From the NCBI GenBank assembly GCA_050730675.1, contig JBOHNM010000155.1, forward strand, positions 1-9,707: a stretch of DNA of 9,707 bases. Direction: 5' to 3'. This DNA comes from JBOHNM01 sp050730675. Its GTDB lineage: Bacteria; Planctomycetota; Phycisphaerae; Phycisphaerales; UBA1924. The position numbers were made by a program, and so were the translations under genes. The number at the start of each line of letters is the position of its first letter. Position 1 is the first letter of the stretch. This document shows positions 1-6,370 of this stretch, in pieces. The notes beneath the pieces were generated by a model. That model was not told where the DNA came from. It saw nothing but the letters and a program-made list of their open reading frames with translations, and did not search any database.

Positions 1-1614
1 CTTGAGAATGACGCCCCACTCCTCGGGGTCCTTCTCGGGATTGAACGCTGGTACCTTGCCTGCCTTCTCGTACTCGGCCGCCTTGTGCACGAAGAGCGTG
101 GCGTCGCCGCCGTCATCGACGATCAGCGAGGGGCCTTTGCCGTCCGGCCAGACCAAGCACTCGACCGTGCACCACCAGTACTCATCGAGCGTCTCGCCTT
201 TCCAGGCGAACACGGGTGTCCCCCGAGGATCTTCAATCGTGCCGCCCTTATGTTGCCCAACGACGACCGCGGCCGCGGCCGGGTCCTGGGTGCTGAAGAT
301 GTTGCACGACACCCAGCGCACGTCGGCGCCGAGTTCGACCAGCGTCTCGATCAGGACGGCCGTTTGCACGGTCATGTGCAGGGAGCCGAGGATGCGAGCA
401 CCCTTGAGGGGTTTCTTACCCGCGTAACGCCCGCGCAGAGCCATCAGACCGGGCATCTCATGCTCGGCAAGACGAATCTCAGTCCGGCCCAATTCGCACG
501 AGTTGAGGTTGGCCACTTTGTACTCAAGACCATTTCGTGCGAGGTCTACTCGGGGCCCCCTTGCTCGAGAGGGTTGGATTCGAGCACGACCAGACGTGGT
601 TTCGGTCGCATCGAAATTGATTTCTCGCACACGAAGAACGCCCTCTTCTGCCAACTCGCCCGCTTCGATTGCCCAACGCAGACGTTCAGCCTGAGCCGGC
701 GTCATCTGGATCGTCAATAGCACGCTCCCCTGGACGATGCGTTTGAAAGTGACGGGTATCCCGTCGTCCATCAGACCATCAACATGGCGGAGCAGCGTTT
801 GCAGCTTTTCGGGGGGCCAATCGGCAATATGCCCCTTCAATTCGAGAGTGGCCTCCGCATGGGTTTCGCCAACCGCTACGCCACCACCGCCATGCCCGTC
901 AGTCAGGGAAGGCGCGGCAGCCGATTCCGTACCATTACCGCCCCCCCTCTTGACCGGCCATCCCTTTGTCCCAGCCGGGGGCGCGCACATCGGAGCGATA
1001 CCTACGACGCCAACTTCAAACACTTCGTATACGTCGTCCGAATCCTTGAAGTTGTACGGGCCGTGATTCGCCCACTGAATGGGATGTCCCTTGCCTCCGT
1101 TTTCTTGTCGGCTTCCCGAAAATACGACATCGCGCACAGAGGTGCGCGCGTGTTCGTGAATCGACTGTGACACAAGTATCTGATTGGGGATCGCCAAATC
1201 CAAGTACCGTGCGGCGGTGTCTGCTGCGAGTCCACAGATGTCGATCAAGCCGTCGCCGGGGTCTATCACCGTGAGCATCCCGCAGTCCACCCCAATGCGC
1301 ACGCGGACTGCTTCGGGGCCCCACTCCTCGGCCGCGATCGCAACTTGAAGTCGTAGGGCGGCACGAACCGCCGCCGCGGGGGACTCAAACTGAAGGAGAA
1401 AGCCATCGCCTGTGAACTTGCGGATTGAGCCGCAAGGCTCTGTCGAGAGAACGTGCGAGACGATTCCATTGTGTTGCTTCAACAAGGCTGCCGCCTCAGG
1501 ATCGCCGCGACGAATCCTCTTTCCTCGCGAGCCGACAATATCTGTAAAGATGACTGCCGCAAAGAGCTCATTTGCCGGCCGAGGGTCGCTCTGCGCATTC
1601 GTTTGATCGCTCAT
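1..1614 (-). CDS. class III nucleotide cyclase fused to SAHH-like domain (3' end beyond window)
   Basis: One minus-strand frame of 538 codons begins at the ATG at 1614 and is still open at base 1; an in-frame stop lies upstream at 1648-1650. Residues 1-207 form a class III cyclase domain, which makes cAMP or cGMP from NTP: metal-binding Asp25 (FTDIVGS) and Asp70 (FTGDGF), purine-contacting Lys66 and Asp125, and transition-state Arg136 (DTAAR). The transition-state Asn position is Asp132. The domain ends in a FEVG..GIAP tail that I associate with this cyclase subtype. Residues about 210-250 are a Gly/Pro/Ala linker. Residues about 252-332 form a small module with GSVLLTI and TPAQAERL. From about residue 357 the protein is the SAHH N-terminus (AEHEMPGLMALR, GSLHMTVQTA, CNIFSTQD, VFAWKGET, DDGGDAT). 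SAHH splits S-adenosylhomocysteine into adenosine and homocysteine using bound NAD; the NAD-binding half would lie beyond the window. No signal peptide is visible. Reading through the junction is direct observation; function of the fusion is inference. Confidence 0.9.
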   Translation of the reverse strand, partial: MSDQTNAQSDPRPANELFAAVIFTDIVGSRGKRIRRGDPEAAALLKQHNGIVSHVLSTEPCGSIRKFTGDGFLLQFESPAAAVRAALRLQVAIAAEEWGPEAVRVRIGVDCGMLTVIDPGDGLIDICGLAADTAARYLDLAIPNQILVSQSIHEHARTSVRDVVFSGSRQENGGKGHPIQWANHGPYNFKDSDDVYEVFEVGVVGIAPMCAPPAGTKGWPVKRGGGNGTESAAAPSLTDGHGGGGVAVGETHAEATLELKGHIADWPPEKLQTLLRHVDGLMDDGIPVTFKRIVQGSVLLTIQMTPAQAERLRWAIEAGELAEEGVLRVREINFDATETTSGRARIQPSRARGPRVDLARNGLEYKVANLNSCELGRTEIRLAEHEMPGLMALRGRYAGKKPLKGARILGSLHMTVQTAVLIETLVELGADVRWVSCNIFSTQDPAAAAVVVGQHKGGTIEDPRGTPVFAWKGETLDEYWWCTVECLVWPDGKGPSLIVDDGGDATLFVHKAAEYEKAGKVPAFNPEKDPEEWGVILK

Positions 1615-1623
1615 AACCAGGTG

Positions 1624-1629
1624 CCTCCT
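1624..1629 (-). promoter_or_regulatory. ribosome binding site of the cyclase-SAHH gene
   Basis: On the minus strand AGGAGG lies 9 bases upstream of the ATG at 1614. It is a perfect Shine-Dalgarno core, fixes the start, and argues that the fused gene is really translated from the cyclase end. No comparable site with a start codon lies in front of the SAHH part. Confidence 0.8.
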
Positions 1630-1649
1630 CGACCCTTCAACGCCTATTC

Positions 1650-1981
1650 AGTCCTGTACCACAAGAACGCCGGATACTGAGTTTACGCAGCGGCCCGCGT
1701 TTGTGACGGGCACTGCGATGCCGCGCGGTCGAAACATGCGATATCGTCGCACAGAACTCGTCAGCGGGCCAGAATGCCGTCTCCCTCGTTCGACACTCCA
1801 CGGCCTTACACCGCAAGTGCGTGACGGCCAGCGGTTTGTTGATCCGCGGATTGTCTGGCGCACGTGACCGTGGCGAAGCACGCTTTCCGTCGCACTTCGA
1901 GGGGGAGATCGTCACCGCTCATTGTCGGAGTAGCGAAGGGGTGCAGGAGTGGACATACAGCCCGGTGAATCGTGGGCGTTG
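1650..1981. other. gap without a convincing gene
   Basis: This 330-bp stretch lies between the 127-residue gene and the cyclase-SAHH gene, both on the minus strand, so it should carry the terminator of the first and the promoter of the second. I see no clear sigma70 promoter and no hairpin followed by a T-run. Two short minus-strand ORFs (1637-1915 and 1648-1881) cross it but lack good start sites and recognisable content. It is the most likely boundary between two transcription units. Confidence 0.5.
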
Positions 1982-2365
1982 CTAGTTCAGCAGGTCGATC
2001 AAGTCTTTGTAGAACTTCTCAGCTTGCTTGTCGAGCGACAGTCGATCAATGTCGTCGCCACGGTCATACGCGAACACCGCGGTGCCCCGACTCTTGACGC
2101 GATCGAAGAGTTCTCGGCAGGTCGGGCGGTGGTACCGGCGGATGTCCATGCGCGAGATCCGGCCATCATTGATCCCGTAGTGCGACGGCTCCTGAAAGAA
2201 CTGGACACTTGCAGACAGGTAGGAGTTGGCTTGTTCAGGGCCGAACCTCCCCACCTGCACCCAATTGTCGCGCGGGTCGTTGTCGCGGACGGTGTAGCCC
2301 CGCTCTTCAATCGCATTGACTCTGTCCTGCTTGTACATATTCCATGGGGTGGGTTCATTGGTCAT
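1982..2365 (-). CDS. 127-residue protein of unknown function, coupled to the recombinase
   Basis: The ATG at 2365 has GAGG 9 bases upstream and overlaps the end of the recombinase gene by 11 bases, which suggests translational coupling. An upstream extension of the frame to 2443 would lie inside the recombinase gene and is less likely. The protein is polar and soluble with no membrane segment. Its middle has FGPEQANSYL, a YGINDGRISRMDIRR segment (residues 63-77) and a later FAYDRGDD (98-105), ending in an acidic and Lys-rich helix. I have an unverified impression that the YGIN.GRIS...DIRR...YDRG pattern recurs in small phage or plasmid proteins without known function. Coupling to a recombinase suggests a helper or cargo role, but excisionase function is not supported: there is no obvious helix-turn-helix. 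Confidence 0.75.
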   Translation of the reverse strand: MTNEPTPWNMYKQDRVNAIEERGYTVRDNDPRDNWVQVGRFGPEQANSYLSASVQFFQEPSHYGINDGRISRMDIRRYHRPTCRELFDRVKSRGTAVFAYDRGDDIDRLSLDKQAEKFYKDLIDLLN

Positions 2366-3557
2366 ACAGATCAACCTCGGAGTTGAGCGTGAGCGTCGGC
2401 GGAGCTCGGATTGGCGGTCGCGCACCGGCGGGAATCGGTCCAACCGTTGAAACCCCCAGCGGACGCGAGAATGAGGATGGGGCGGGCTGCACGGTCATGG
2501 GGATTCGCGGCGGTGCGGCGGCCATAGTCCGTCGCATGATGCTGGCGGTGTCCTCGGCAAGGATGCCGCTCGCCTCCACGTACCTTCGAACCGCGCGGCT
2601 GCCCATCGTCCAGCCGTAGCGAGCGCACATCTGGTATTCGGTAAGGTGCCGGGCGTAGAACGTCGCCGAGGCGTGCCGGAAGCGATGGAAGTACAGGCGT
2701 TCTCCGATCTCGTCGCGGCCCGCCTCACGCAGCAAGCGTCGGCAGTAGGCGTAGCTCCACGTGCAGAGGGTGGCCGAAGGGTCCTTGGCCTGTATGGTGC
2801 CGTCGGTGAGCAGCGGTCCCCCCGCCGGGTGCCGCTCGATCCAGAAGCGGATTGCTTCGGTGGCGATCGGGAGCGAGATCGTGCGCGGCTTGGTCTTGCT
2901 CACACGGACCCGCACGAAGCACGTCAAGGTCCCGTCGGTATCAGGTGCGAATCGAATGTCGGAGAGCCTGATGTTGAAGAACTCGCCAGCGCGGAAGCCT
3001 CCGTCGAAGAGCCCCATCACCAGGGCCTGTCCCTGGGGAACACCGATCTGCTGCGCCAGCCGATTGGCGGTGTCGAGGTCAAAGACCCTGAGCTCAGGCG
3101 GTTGTTCTCGCGTGTCGAACCAGTATGTCAAGTCCTTGAACGGAACGCTGTCGCCCAAGAGCCAGCGGTAAAACCGCCGGATGATCTTCTTGAAGTCCAG
3201 GACCGTGTCGGGTGTGTAGCGGACATTGCCCCCCAACGCGATCAGCTTGGGGACCTGGCCGGATTCCAATCCGAGGATGAACTCCTGCATCTGCGGCACG
3301 GTGACATCCTCGAACGGCACGCGCACGTACATCCCAAAGCGTCGAATGGTCGAGATGATCTTGAGACACCTTCCGTCCGACAGCTTGCGGCCGGCGCGCT
3401 TGCCGGGCAAGCAGCCGGTTCGAGCATCGGAGAGAAACCGGAGCAGTGTGCGGCGTTGGTCGGGGAGCAGGGCCGGGTCGTCCGGGATCCTGCGCAGCTC
3501 GTAGGCGAGCTTCTCGGTCATGTGGTGGATATCGATCTTCTCAGTGGAATGGTTCAT
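2355..3557 (-). CDS. tyrosine recombinase / integrase (XerC/D-like, archaeal-type signature)
   Basis: This 400-residue protein would cut and rejoin DNA at specific sites through a 3'-phosphotyrosine. Residues about 30-140 form the helical core-binding domain. The catalytic domain shows Arg189 (GGFRAGEF), a beta-hairpin Lys (VSKTKPR, Lys221 or 223), His291 and Arg294 (FHRFRHASAT), and the nucleophile Tyr326 (VRRYVEAS). The sixth conserved residue, usually His in LGH, is Trp316 (YGWTMGS); FGWTQGS is seen in many archaeal and haloviral recombinases. About 60 extra C-terminal residues after 340 are Pro/Ala/Arg-rich and probably disordered. The ATG at 3557 has AGGGGTGA 7 bases upstream. The gene runs toward, and overlaps, the 127-residue gene. 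The element it moves is not defined: I found no convincing att repeats or target tRNA. Confidence 0.93.
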   Translation of the reverse strand: MNHSTEKIDIHHMTEKLAYELRRIPDDPALLPDQRRTLLRFLSDARTGCLPGKRAGRKLSDGRCLKIISTIRRFGMYVRVPFEDVTVPQMQEFILGLESGQVPKLIALGGNVRYTPDTVLDFKKIIRRFYRWLLGDSVPFKDLTYWFDTREQPPELRVFDLDTANRLAQQIGVPQGQALVMGLFDGGFRAGEFFNIRLSDIRFAPDTDGTLTCFVRVRVSKTKPRTISLPIATEAIRFWIERHPAGGPLLTDGTIQAKDPSATLCTWSYAYCRRLLREAGRDEIGERLYFHRFRHASATFYARHLTEYQMCARYGWTMGSRAVRRYVEASGILAEDTASIMRRTMAAAPPRIPMTVQPAPSSFSRPLGVSTVGPIPAGARPPIRAPPTLTLNSEVDLYDQ

Positions 3558-3564
3558 GTCTCGG

Positions 3565-3978
3565 TCACCCCTGTGCAGTCGTCAACATATCTAAATGTGC
3601 GACGCCCGATCGGCCCTCACTGGGCAGTAGTGATTCGTCGGGGCTTCGAGCAGAAAGTAATGGTGCCCCTGCCGGGTTTACAGCCGTGCGCTGATGTGCC
3701 CGTGGAATCCCTTCTTGTGCTCGGTGCCCGGCGCTCCTGGTCGAGTGGTGCCGATCGAACAACAGAGTGAGCGAAGTTCTATTTGAATGTTGCGCTTGAT
3801 CAATTGGCATTCCGCGACAGCGGGCGCAAGCCGGGTACCACCCGGCCATCGAGTCGGGGACTTTCTTGTAATCGAAGATCAGCCCGCGGAGGATCGCGTC
3901 GCACATCTTCCGCGGAATGGTCTGGAGCGCATCGATCAGACGATTGGTTGACTCGAGCATTAGAAGGGTTGTGGCCAC
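3565..3978 (-). CDS. doubtful 137-residue ORF, possibly a gene remnant
   Basis: The frame opens with GTG at 3978 (an inner ATG lies at 3960) and stops 7 bases before the recombinase start, so its TGA lies inside the recombinase ribosome binding site. The first 50 residues (for example LIDALQTIPRKMCDAIL) have G/C-rich third codon positions like a real gene and look like helical protein, while the second half is Arg/Ser/His-rich with poorer codon use. No ribosome binding site is visible at either start. It may be the surviving 5' part of a decayed gene, or chance. I recognise no family. Confidence 0.25.
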   Translation of the reverse strand: MATTLLMLESTNRLIDALQTIPRKMCDAILRGLIFDYKKVPDSMAGWYPACARCRGMPIDQAQHSNRTSLTLLFDRHHSTRSAGHRAQEGIPRAHQRTAVNPAGAPLLSARSPDESLLPSEGRSGVAHLDMLTTAQG

Positions 3979-4106
3979 GTACCAGTGTGAGGCACAACCG
4001 GCTTTTCAAGCTTGTCATGCCGCGGCCTGTGCGCCACCGCTGTCACCATCATCCATACATCAATGAGATTAAGGCCAAGACTCTTTTCTGAAGCAGAAGG
4101 GGTGAA

Positions 4107-4120
4107 CCCAAGGGCTTGGG
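4107..4120. repeat. short inverted repeat upstream of the membrane protein gene
   Basis: CCCAAG, two bases, CTTGGG: perfect 6-bp arms, 65 bases before the start at 4185. The 2-base spacer makes a protein-binding palindrome more likely than an RNA hairpin. It could be an operator, for example for the winged-helix protein encoded downstream, but this is only inference from position. Confidence 0.35.
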
Positions 4121-4184
4121 GGTGCACAAGGTGCAGGCCGATCCGTCTCCAACCATGTGAATACGCGCGGGTCCATTGGGGGGC

Positions 4185-5180
4185 ATGTCGGAGTTTGATC
4201 TGATCGAGGCATTGTCGCTGGCGCGGTGGTACGAGCAGTACCCCGCCGTCATCGACGGTCTCATCTATTTGGTGCTCTTCACGGGGCTGGTCCACGTTTC
4301 GCTGGGCCGGCGCTTCCACGGCCGGGCCGGCAACGCCGTCAGCGCGGCGGTGGGGATCGCGATGGCGATCGGCGCGAGCGTGATGGCGCGGCAGCGGGAC
4401 TTCTCACTCGACAAGCTCGGCCCGCTCGCTTGGCTGGTGCTGCTCTTGGTCCTGGCCGTCGTCCTCTACGACCTACTGAGATCGGTCGGCCTTGGCCGTT
4501 GGACCTCGGTTGCGACATCGGTAGTCGCGCTGGTGTCCGGTCTCTCGGCAACCGACGCCGGCTCGCTGATCGCCGGAACGGTCTTGGTCCCGCTCGCCCG
4601 CTTGATCGGGCTCGGGGCGTTGATCGCGGTCGTCGCGGCGATCGTTTCGCGGGGATCGTGGCGGAGAGCGTCCAATGGTCCGGCTCATTCCGCCCAGGTA
4701 CCTCCGAATGTCGTCGATCCTCACGGCTACGGAGAACCGTCCGAACACTGGAGCAACACCCTTCCCACCGCGAGCCTTCAGGCACAGATCGACGCGCTGA
4801 TCGTGCGGATATCAGGCCACGGCATCGATCAGGCGGTCGCGCCGCTCCTCGCAACCCTTGCTCGCACGCCGCGGACGCTGGCCGTGCGTTACAAGCGAGC
4901 CATCCTGGTGCTCGCCGATCTGGGCTACCGCGTCGGCCGTCCGCTCGATGCGTCCGTCACCGAGGTGCTGGTCGCCGCCAACGACAATGTCAGCGGGTTC
5001 GACCGCGCCCTGGATATCGCCCGCCAGGCCGCGCACGCCGGCAACGCCGGGCTCGCGCTCGATGCGCTGGGACGGATGCGCGATCTGGAGCGCCAGGCGG
5101 GGACGATCGTTGCGGCGCTGAACGAAGCGCTCGTCCGCATGAACAGGCAGCGTTCGGACGGTCAGCGTGGCCGCCCGTGA
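4185..5180 (+). CDS. multi-pass membrane protein with soluble helical C-terminal half
   Basis: This 331-residue protein is read from the ATG at 4185; an in-frame TTG at 4176 is an alternative. The sequence just upstream is G-rich (TTGGGGGGC) but too close for an ideal ribosome binding site. Residues 1-160 contain about five hydrophobic segments (near 20-38, 50-67, 80-98, 105-125 and 130-155), some with Gly and Ala as in tightly packed helices. Residues 160-190 are a polar linker. Residues 190-331 are helical, Ala/Leu/Arg-rich and probably cytoplasmic, with repeat-like helices (SLQAQIDALIVRI, LALDALGRMRDLERQAG). I do not recognise a named family. The gene overlaps the following winged-helix gene by 14 bases, so the two are probably co-translated; a membrane sensor working with a DNA-binding partner is one possible reading. 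Confidence 0.8.
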   Translation: MSEFDLIEALSLARWYEQYPAVIDGLIYLVLFTGLVHVSLGRRFHGRAGNAVSAAVGIAMAIGASVMARQRDFSLDKLGPLAWLVLLLVLAVVLYDLLRSVGLGRWTSVATSVVALVSGLSATDAGSLIAGTVLVPLARLIGLGALIAVVAAIVSRGSWRRASNGPAHSAQVPPNVVDPHGYGEPSEHWSNTLPTASLQAQIDALIVRISGHGIDQAVAPLLATLARTPRTLAVRYKRAILVLADLGYRVGRPLDASVTEVLVAANDNVSGFDRALDIARQAAHAGNAGLALDALGRMRDLERQAGTIVAALNEALVRMNRQRSDGQRGRP

Positions 5181-5763
5181 AACCGTTCTCCGCACCCTGT
5201 GCGTGCCGCGCTGCGCACGGGAAGTACGCGAGCGGACGGGGCTGCCGCGCAAGACGATCGAAGGCGTGCTGATGCGCCTGCTGCGGGCAGGGCTCGTGGC
5301 CTGCCTCACCCCCACTCTCCGGCAAGCTCGCGTGTACGCGCTCTCGCCGCTCGGACAAGCGTGGGCGGCCGAACTGCTCCATCAAGTTGATCGGCGGGAG
5401 ACACCGTCTGTTCCAAGTTCCCATTCGACCACCCCATTTCCCTCTTCCAATTCCTTCAACGCGGACGATCCATCCTTCTGGGCCGTGCACGGCTGGGTCC
5501 AGGCGGGGCGTTACCGCCGCTTGGTTGTCCGCCACCTGGCCGAACTCGCCACCGCCCGCCAGCTCCGCCGGAGGATCCTTCTCGAATATCAGCGGGTCGG
5601 TCTCAACCACGTCCGCGCCACGCTCCGGGAACTCGCAGAGCGGGGAGTCTGTCAACGGGCCGACGGCCTTTGGTCGCTCACCGAATTGGGCCGACGCCTC
5701 CAGGCCGTCGACCGGCTCGGGCTACCGGAACGGCCATGCGTCCAGGTTTGGACGCGGGCGTGA
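5167..5763 (+). CDS. tandem winged-helix DNA-binding protein
   Basis: The 198-residue frame starts at GTG 5167, inside the last codons of the membrane protein gene, with a weak GGACGG a few bases upstream. Residues about 5-62 form a winged helix (CAREVRERTGLPRKTIEGVLMRLLRAGLV followed by the VYALSPLG wing, reported here in pieces: CAREVRERTGLPR, TIEGVLMRLLRAGLV, VYALSPLG). Residues 74-98 are a Ser/Pro/Thr-rich linker. Residues about 112-170 form a second winged helix (LVVRHLAELATARQLRRRI, GLNHVRATLRELAERG, LWSLTELGRRL). The architecture resembles MarR/ArsR/PadR-type regulators, but no ligand or metal site is evident. It probably regulates its own operon or the convergent minus-strand genes. 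Its 3' end overlaps the convergent 42-residue gene by 42 bases. Confidence 0.8.
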   Translation: MAARETVLRTLCVPRCAREVRERTGLPRKTIEGVLMRLLRAGLVACLTPTLRQARVYALSPLGQAWAAELLHQVDRRETPSVPSSHSTTPFPSSNSFNADDPSFWAVHGWVQAGRYRRLVVRHLAELATARQLRRRILLEYQRVGLNHVRATLRELAERGVCQRADGLWSLTELGRRLQAVDRLGLPERPCVQVWTRA

Positions 5764-5850
5764 GCCGCGCAGCGTCCGGTACGCCGCCAGCACGGCGACG
5801 ACCGCCAAAGCTCCGAGCATGAACCACATGGCCTTCTGCCGCCAGGTCAT
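5722..5850 (-). CDS. 42-residue single-span membrane protein
   Basis: ATG at 5850, TAG at 5722-5724. GGAGGTCACC lies directly upstream, an almost perfect anti-Shine-Dalgarno match with about 5 bases to the ATG. The peptide begins MTWRQKAMWFMLG, has a hydrophobic helix at about residues 8-24 (AMWFMLGALAVVAVLAA), and then a basic tail (YRTLRGSRPRPN). The strong start site and sharply defined membrane helix support a real gene despite its size. It is the last gene of the minus-strand cluster, 157 bases after the XRE-like gene, and its 3' end overlaps the convergent winged-helix gene. Function unknown; small single-span proteins serve as toxins, regulators of membrane complexes or phage-type proteins. 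Confidence 0.65.
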   Translation of the reverse strand: MTWRQKAMWFMLGALAVVAVLAAYRTLRGSRPRPNLDAWPFR

Positions 5851-5851
5851 T

Positions 5852-5861
5852 GGTGACCTCC
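5852..5861 (-). promoter_or_regulatory. ribosome binding site of the 42-residue gene
   Basis: Minus strand GGAGGTCACC, matching the 16S anti-Shine-Dalgarno at seven or more positions, immediately before the ATG at 5850. It is one of the best such sites in the window and is the main evidence for the small gene. Confidence 0.7.
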
Positions 5862-6007
5862 ATCAGCTTTCGGTCAACCCGACGCGGTCATGACGGTGCC
5901 GCTGCCCATGGGTGCCGATCGCCGCCGGGACGTTACACCACTGTCTTGCCCAGCGCCACTCCGCCGATTGTCCAAGCGTGGCCGATTGAGGCGGCTCCAT
6001 GCTGCTG

Positions 6008-6319
6008 TCATTTCTTCTGCTTCATGGCTCCACGGCCGGTGACCAGCCACTCGATGCTGACCCCCGTTGCGCGGCAGAACGGTGCGACGAAGACCACGGC
6101 GACCGTGTTGATTCCCTGGAACCAGCGGCGCACCGACTCGTGGCTGAATCCCGTGGTGTCCGAGATGCCGCGGAAGGTGTACCTGCCGTCGATGGCCCGC
6201 CAAAGGCGTCCGGTGATGCCGCCGTGGATGCGGTCAAGATCGGTCTTCTTCGCGTGACGAAGCCTCGATCCCGTGCTGGCGGAACGAACCCCGCGGCGTC
6301 GTTTCACATTGGTCGGCAT
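6008..6319 (-). CDS. small XRE-like helix-turn-helix DNA-binding protein
   Basis: This 103-residue protein starts at ATG 6319; only a weak GGATGG precedes it. The first 28 residues are very basic. Residues about 36-95 match the lambda-repressor-like fold used by small XRE-type regulators: GRLWRAIDGRYTFRGISDTTG (in pieces: GRLWRAIDG, TFRGISDTTGFSHESVRRW), followed by PFCRATGVSIEWLVTGRGAM, the typical last two helices. The recognition helix is about GFSHESVRRWFQG. It may repress the minus-strand cluster or its own gene. It lies 51 bases after the 352-residue gene and may have its own weak promoter in that gap (TAATGT on the minus strand near 6350). Confidence 0.8.
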   Translation of the reverse strand: MPTNVKRRRGVRSASTGSRLRHAKKTDLDRIHGGITGRLWRAIDGRYTFRGISDTTGFSHESVRRWFQGINTVAVVFVAPFCRATGVSIEWLVTGRGAMKQKK

Positions 6320-6370
6320 GGGGCCATCCGAAGAGGTGTCGTAGCGTACATTAGATCGGTAGCTCCCGGT

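Larger units (their letters stand above)
3558..4184. other. divergent intergenic region between recombinase and membrane protein
   Basis: This 627-bp region lies between a minus-strand and a plus-strand gene and must hold both promoters. It contains an AT-rich island with ACAT/ATGT arms near 3587-3600, close before the recombinase, a CCCAAG-GG-CTTGGG inverted repeat at 4107-4120 before the membrane protein, and two GGTGCA copies (4121-4126 and 4130-4135). No strong sigma70 promoter was found. A weak minus-strand ORF is listed separately. A recombination site of the neighbouring integrase could lie here, but I cannot identify it. Confidence 0.5.

Noticed and set aside
480..620. Independent start of the SAHH gene near 519 or 533
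   Set aside because: The GTG at 519 has no ribosome binding site, the ATG at 533 is in the wrong frame, and the AGGGGG near 556-561 has no start codon at a suitable distance in the SAHH frame. The fused reading is simpler.
2..720. Plus-strand ORFs of 141 and 211 residues
   Set aside because: They are antisense to the SAHH part of the fused gene, which has clear family motifs; their translations look like low-complexity shadows.
1637..1915. Minus-strand 92-residue ORF in the gap before the cyclase gene
   Set aside because: GTG start without a ribosome binding site, Arg/Cys/His-rich composition, no family resemblance, and it runs over the cyclase ribosome binding site.
2646..3770. Plus-strand 374-residue ORF
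   Set aside because: Antisense to the recombinase, whose catalytic residues are all present; long opposite frames are common at this GC content.
4226..5272. Plus-strand 348-residue ORF in a second frame over the membrane protein
   Set aside because: Extremely Arg-rich with no hydrophobic pattern, a typical frame-shifted shadow of a GC-rich gene; the other frame has clear membrane helices.
4990..5655. Minus-strand 221-residue ORF
   Set aside because: Antisense to the membrane and winged-helix genes; composition is Pro/Arg/Gly-rich without domain motifs.
5864..6001. Minus-strand 45-residue ORF between the XRE-like gene and the 42-residue gene
   Set aside because: It ends just before the next ribosome binding site, which is suggestive, but it has no start signal of its own and a composition (Arg/His/Gln/Trp) without any recognisable feature.
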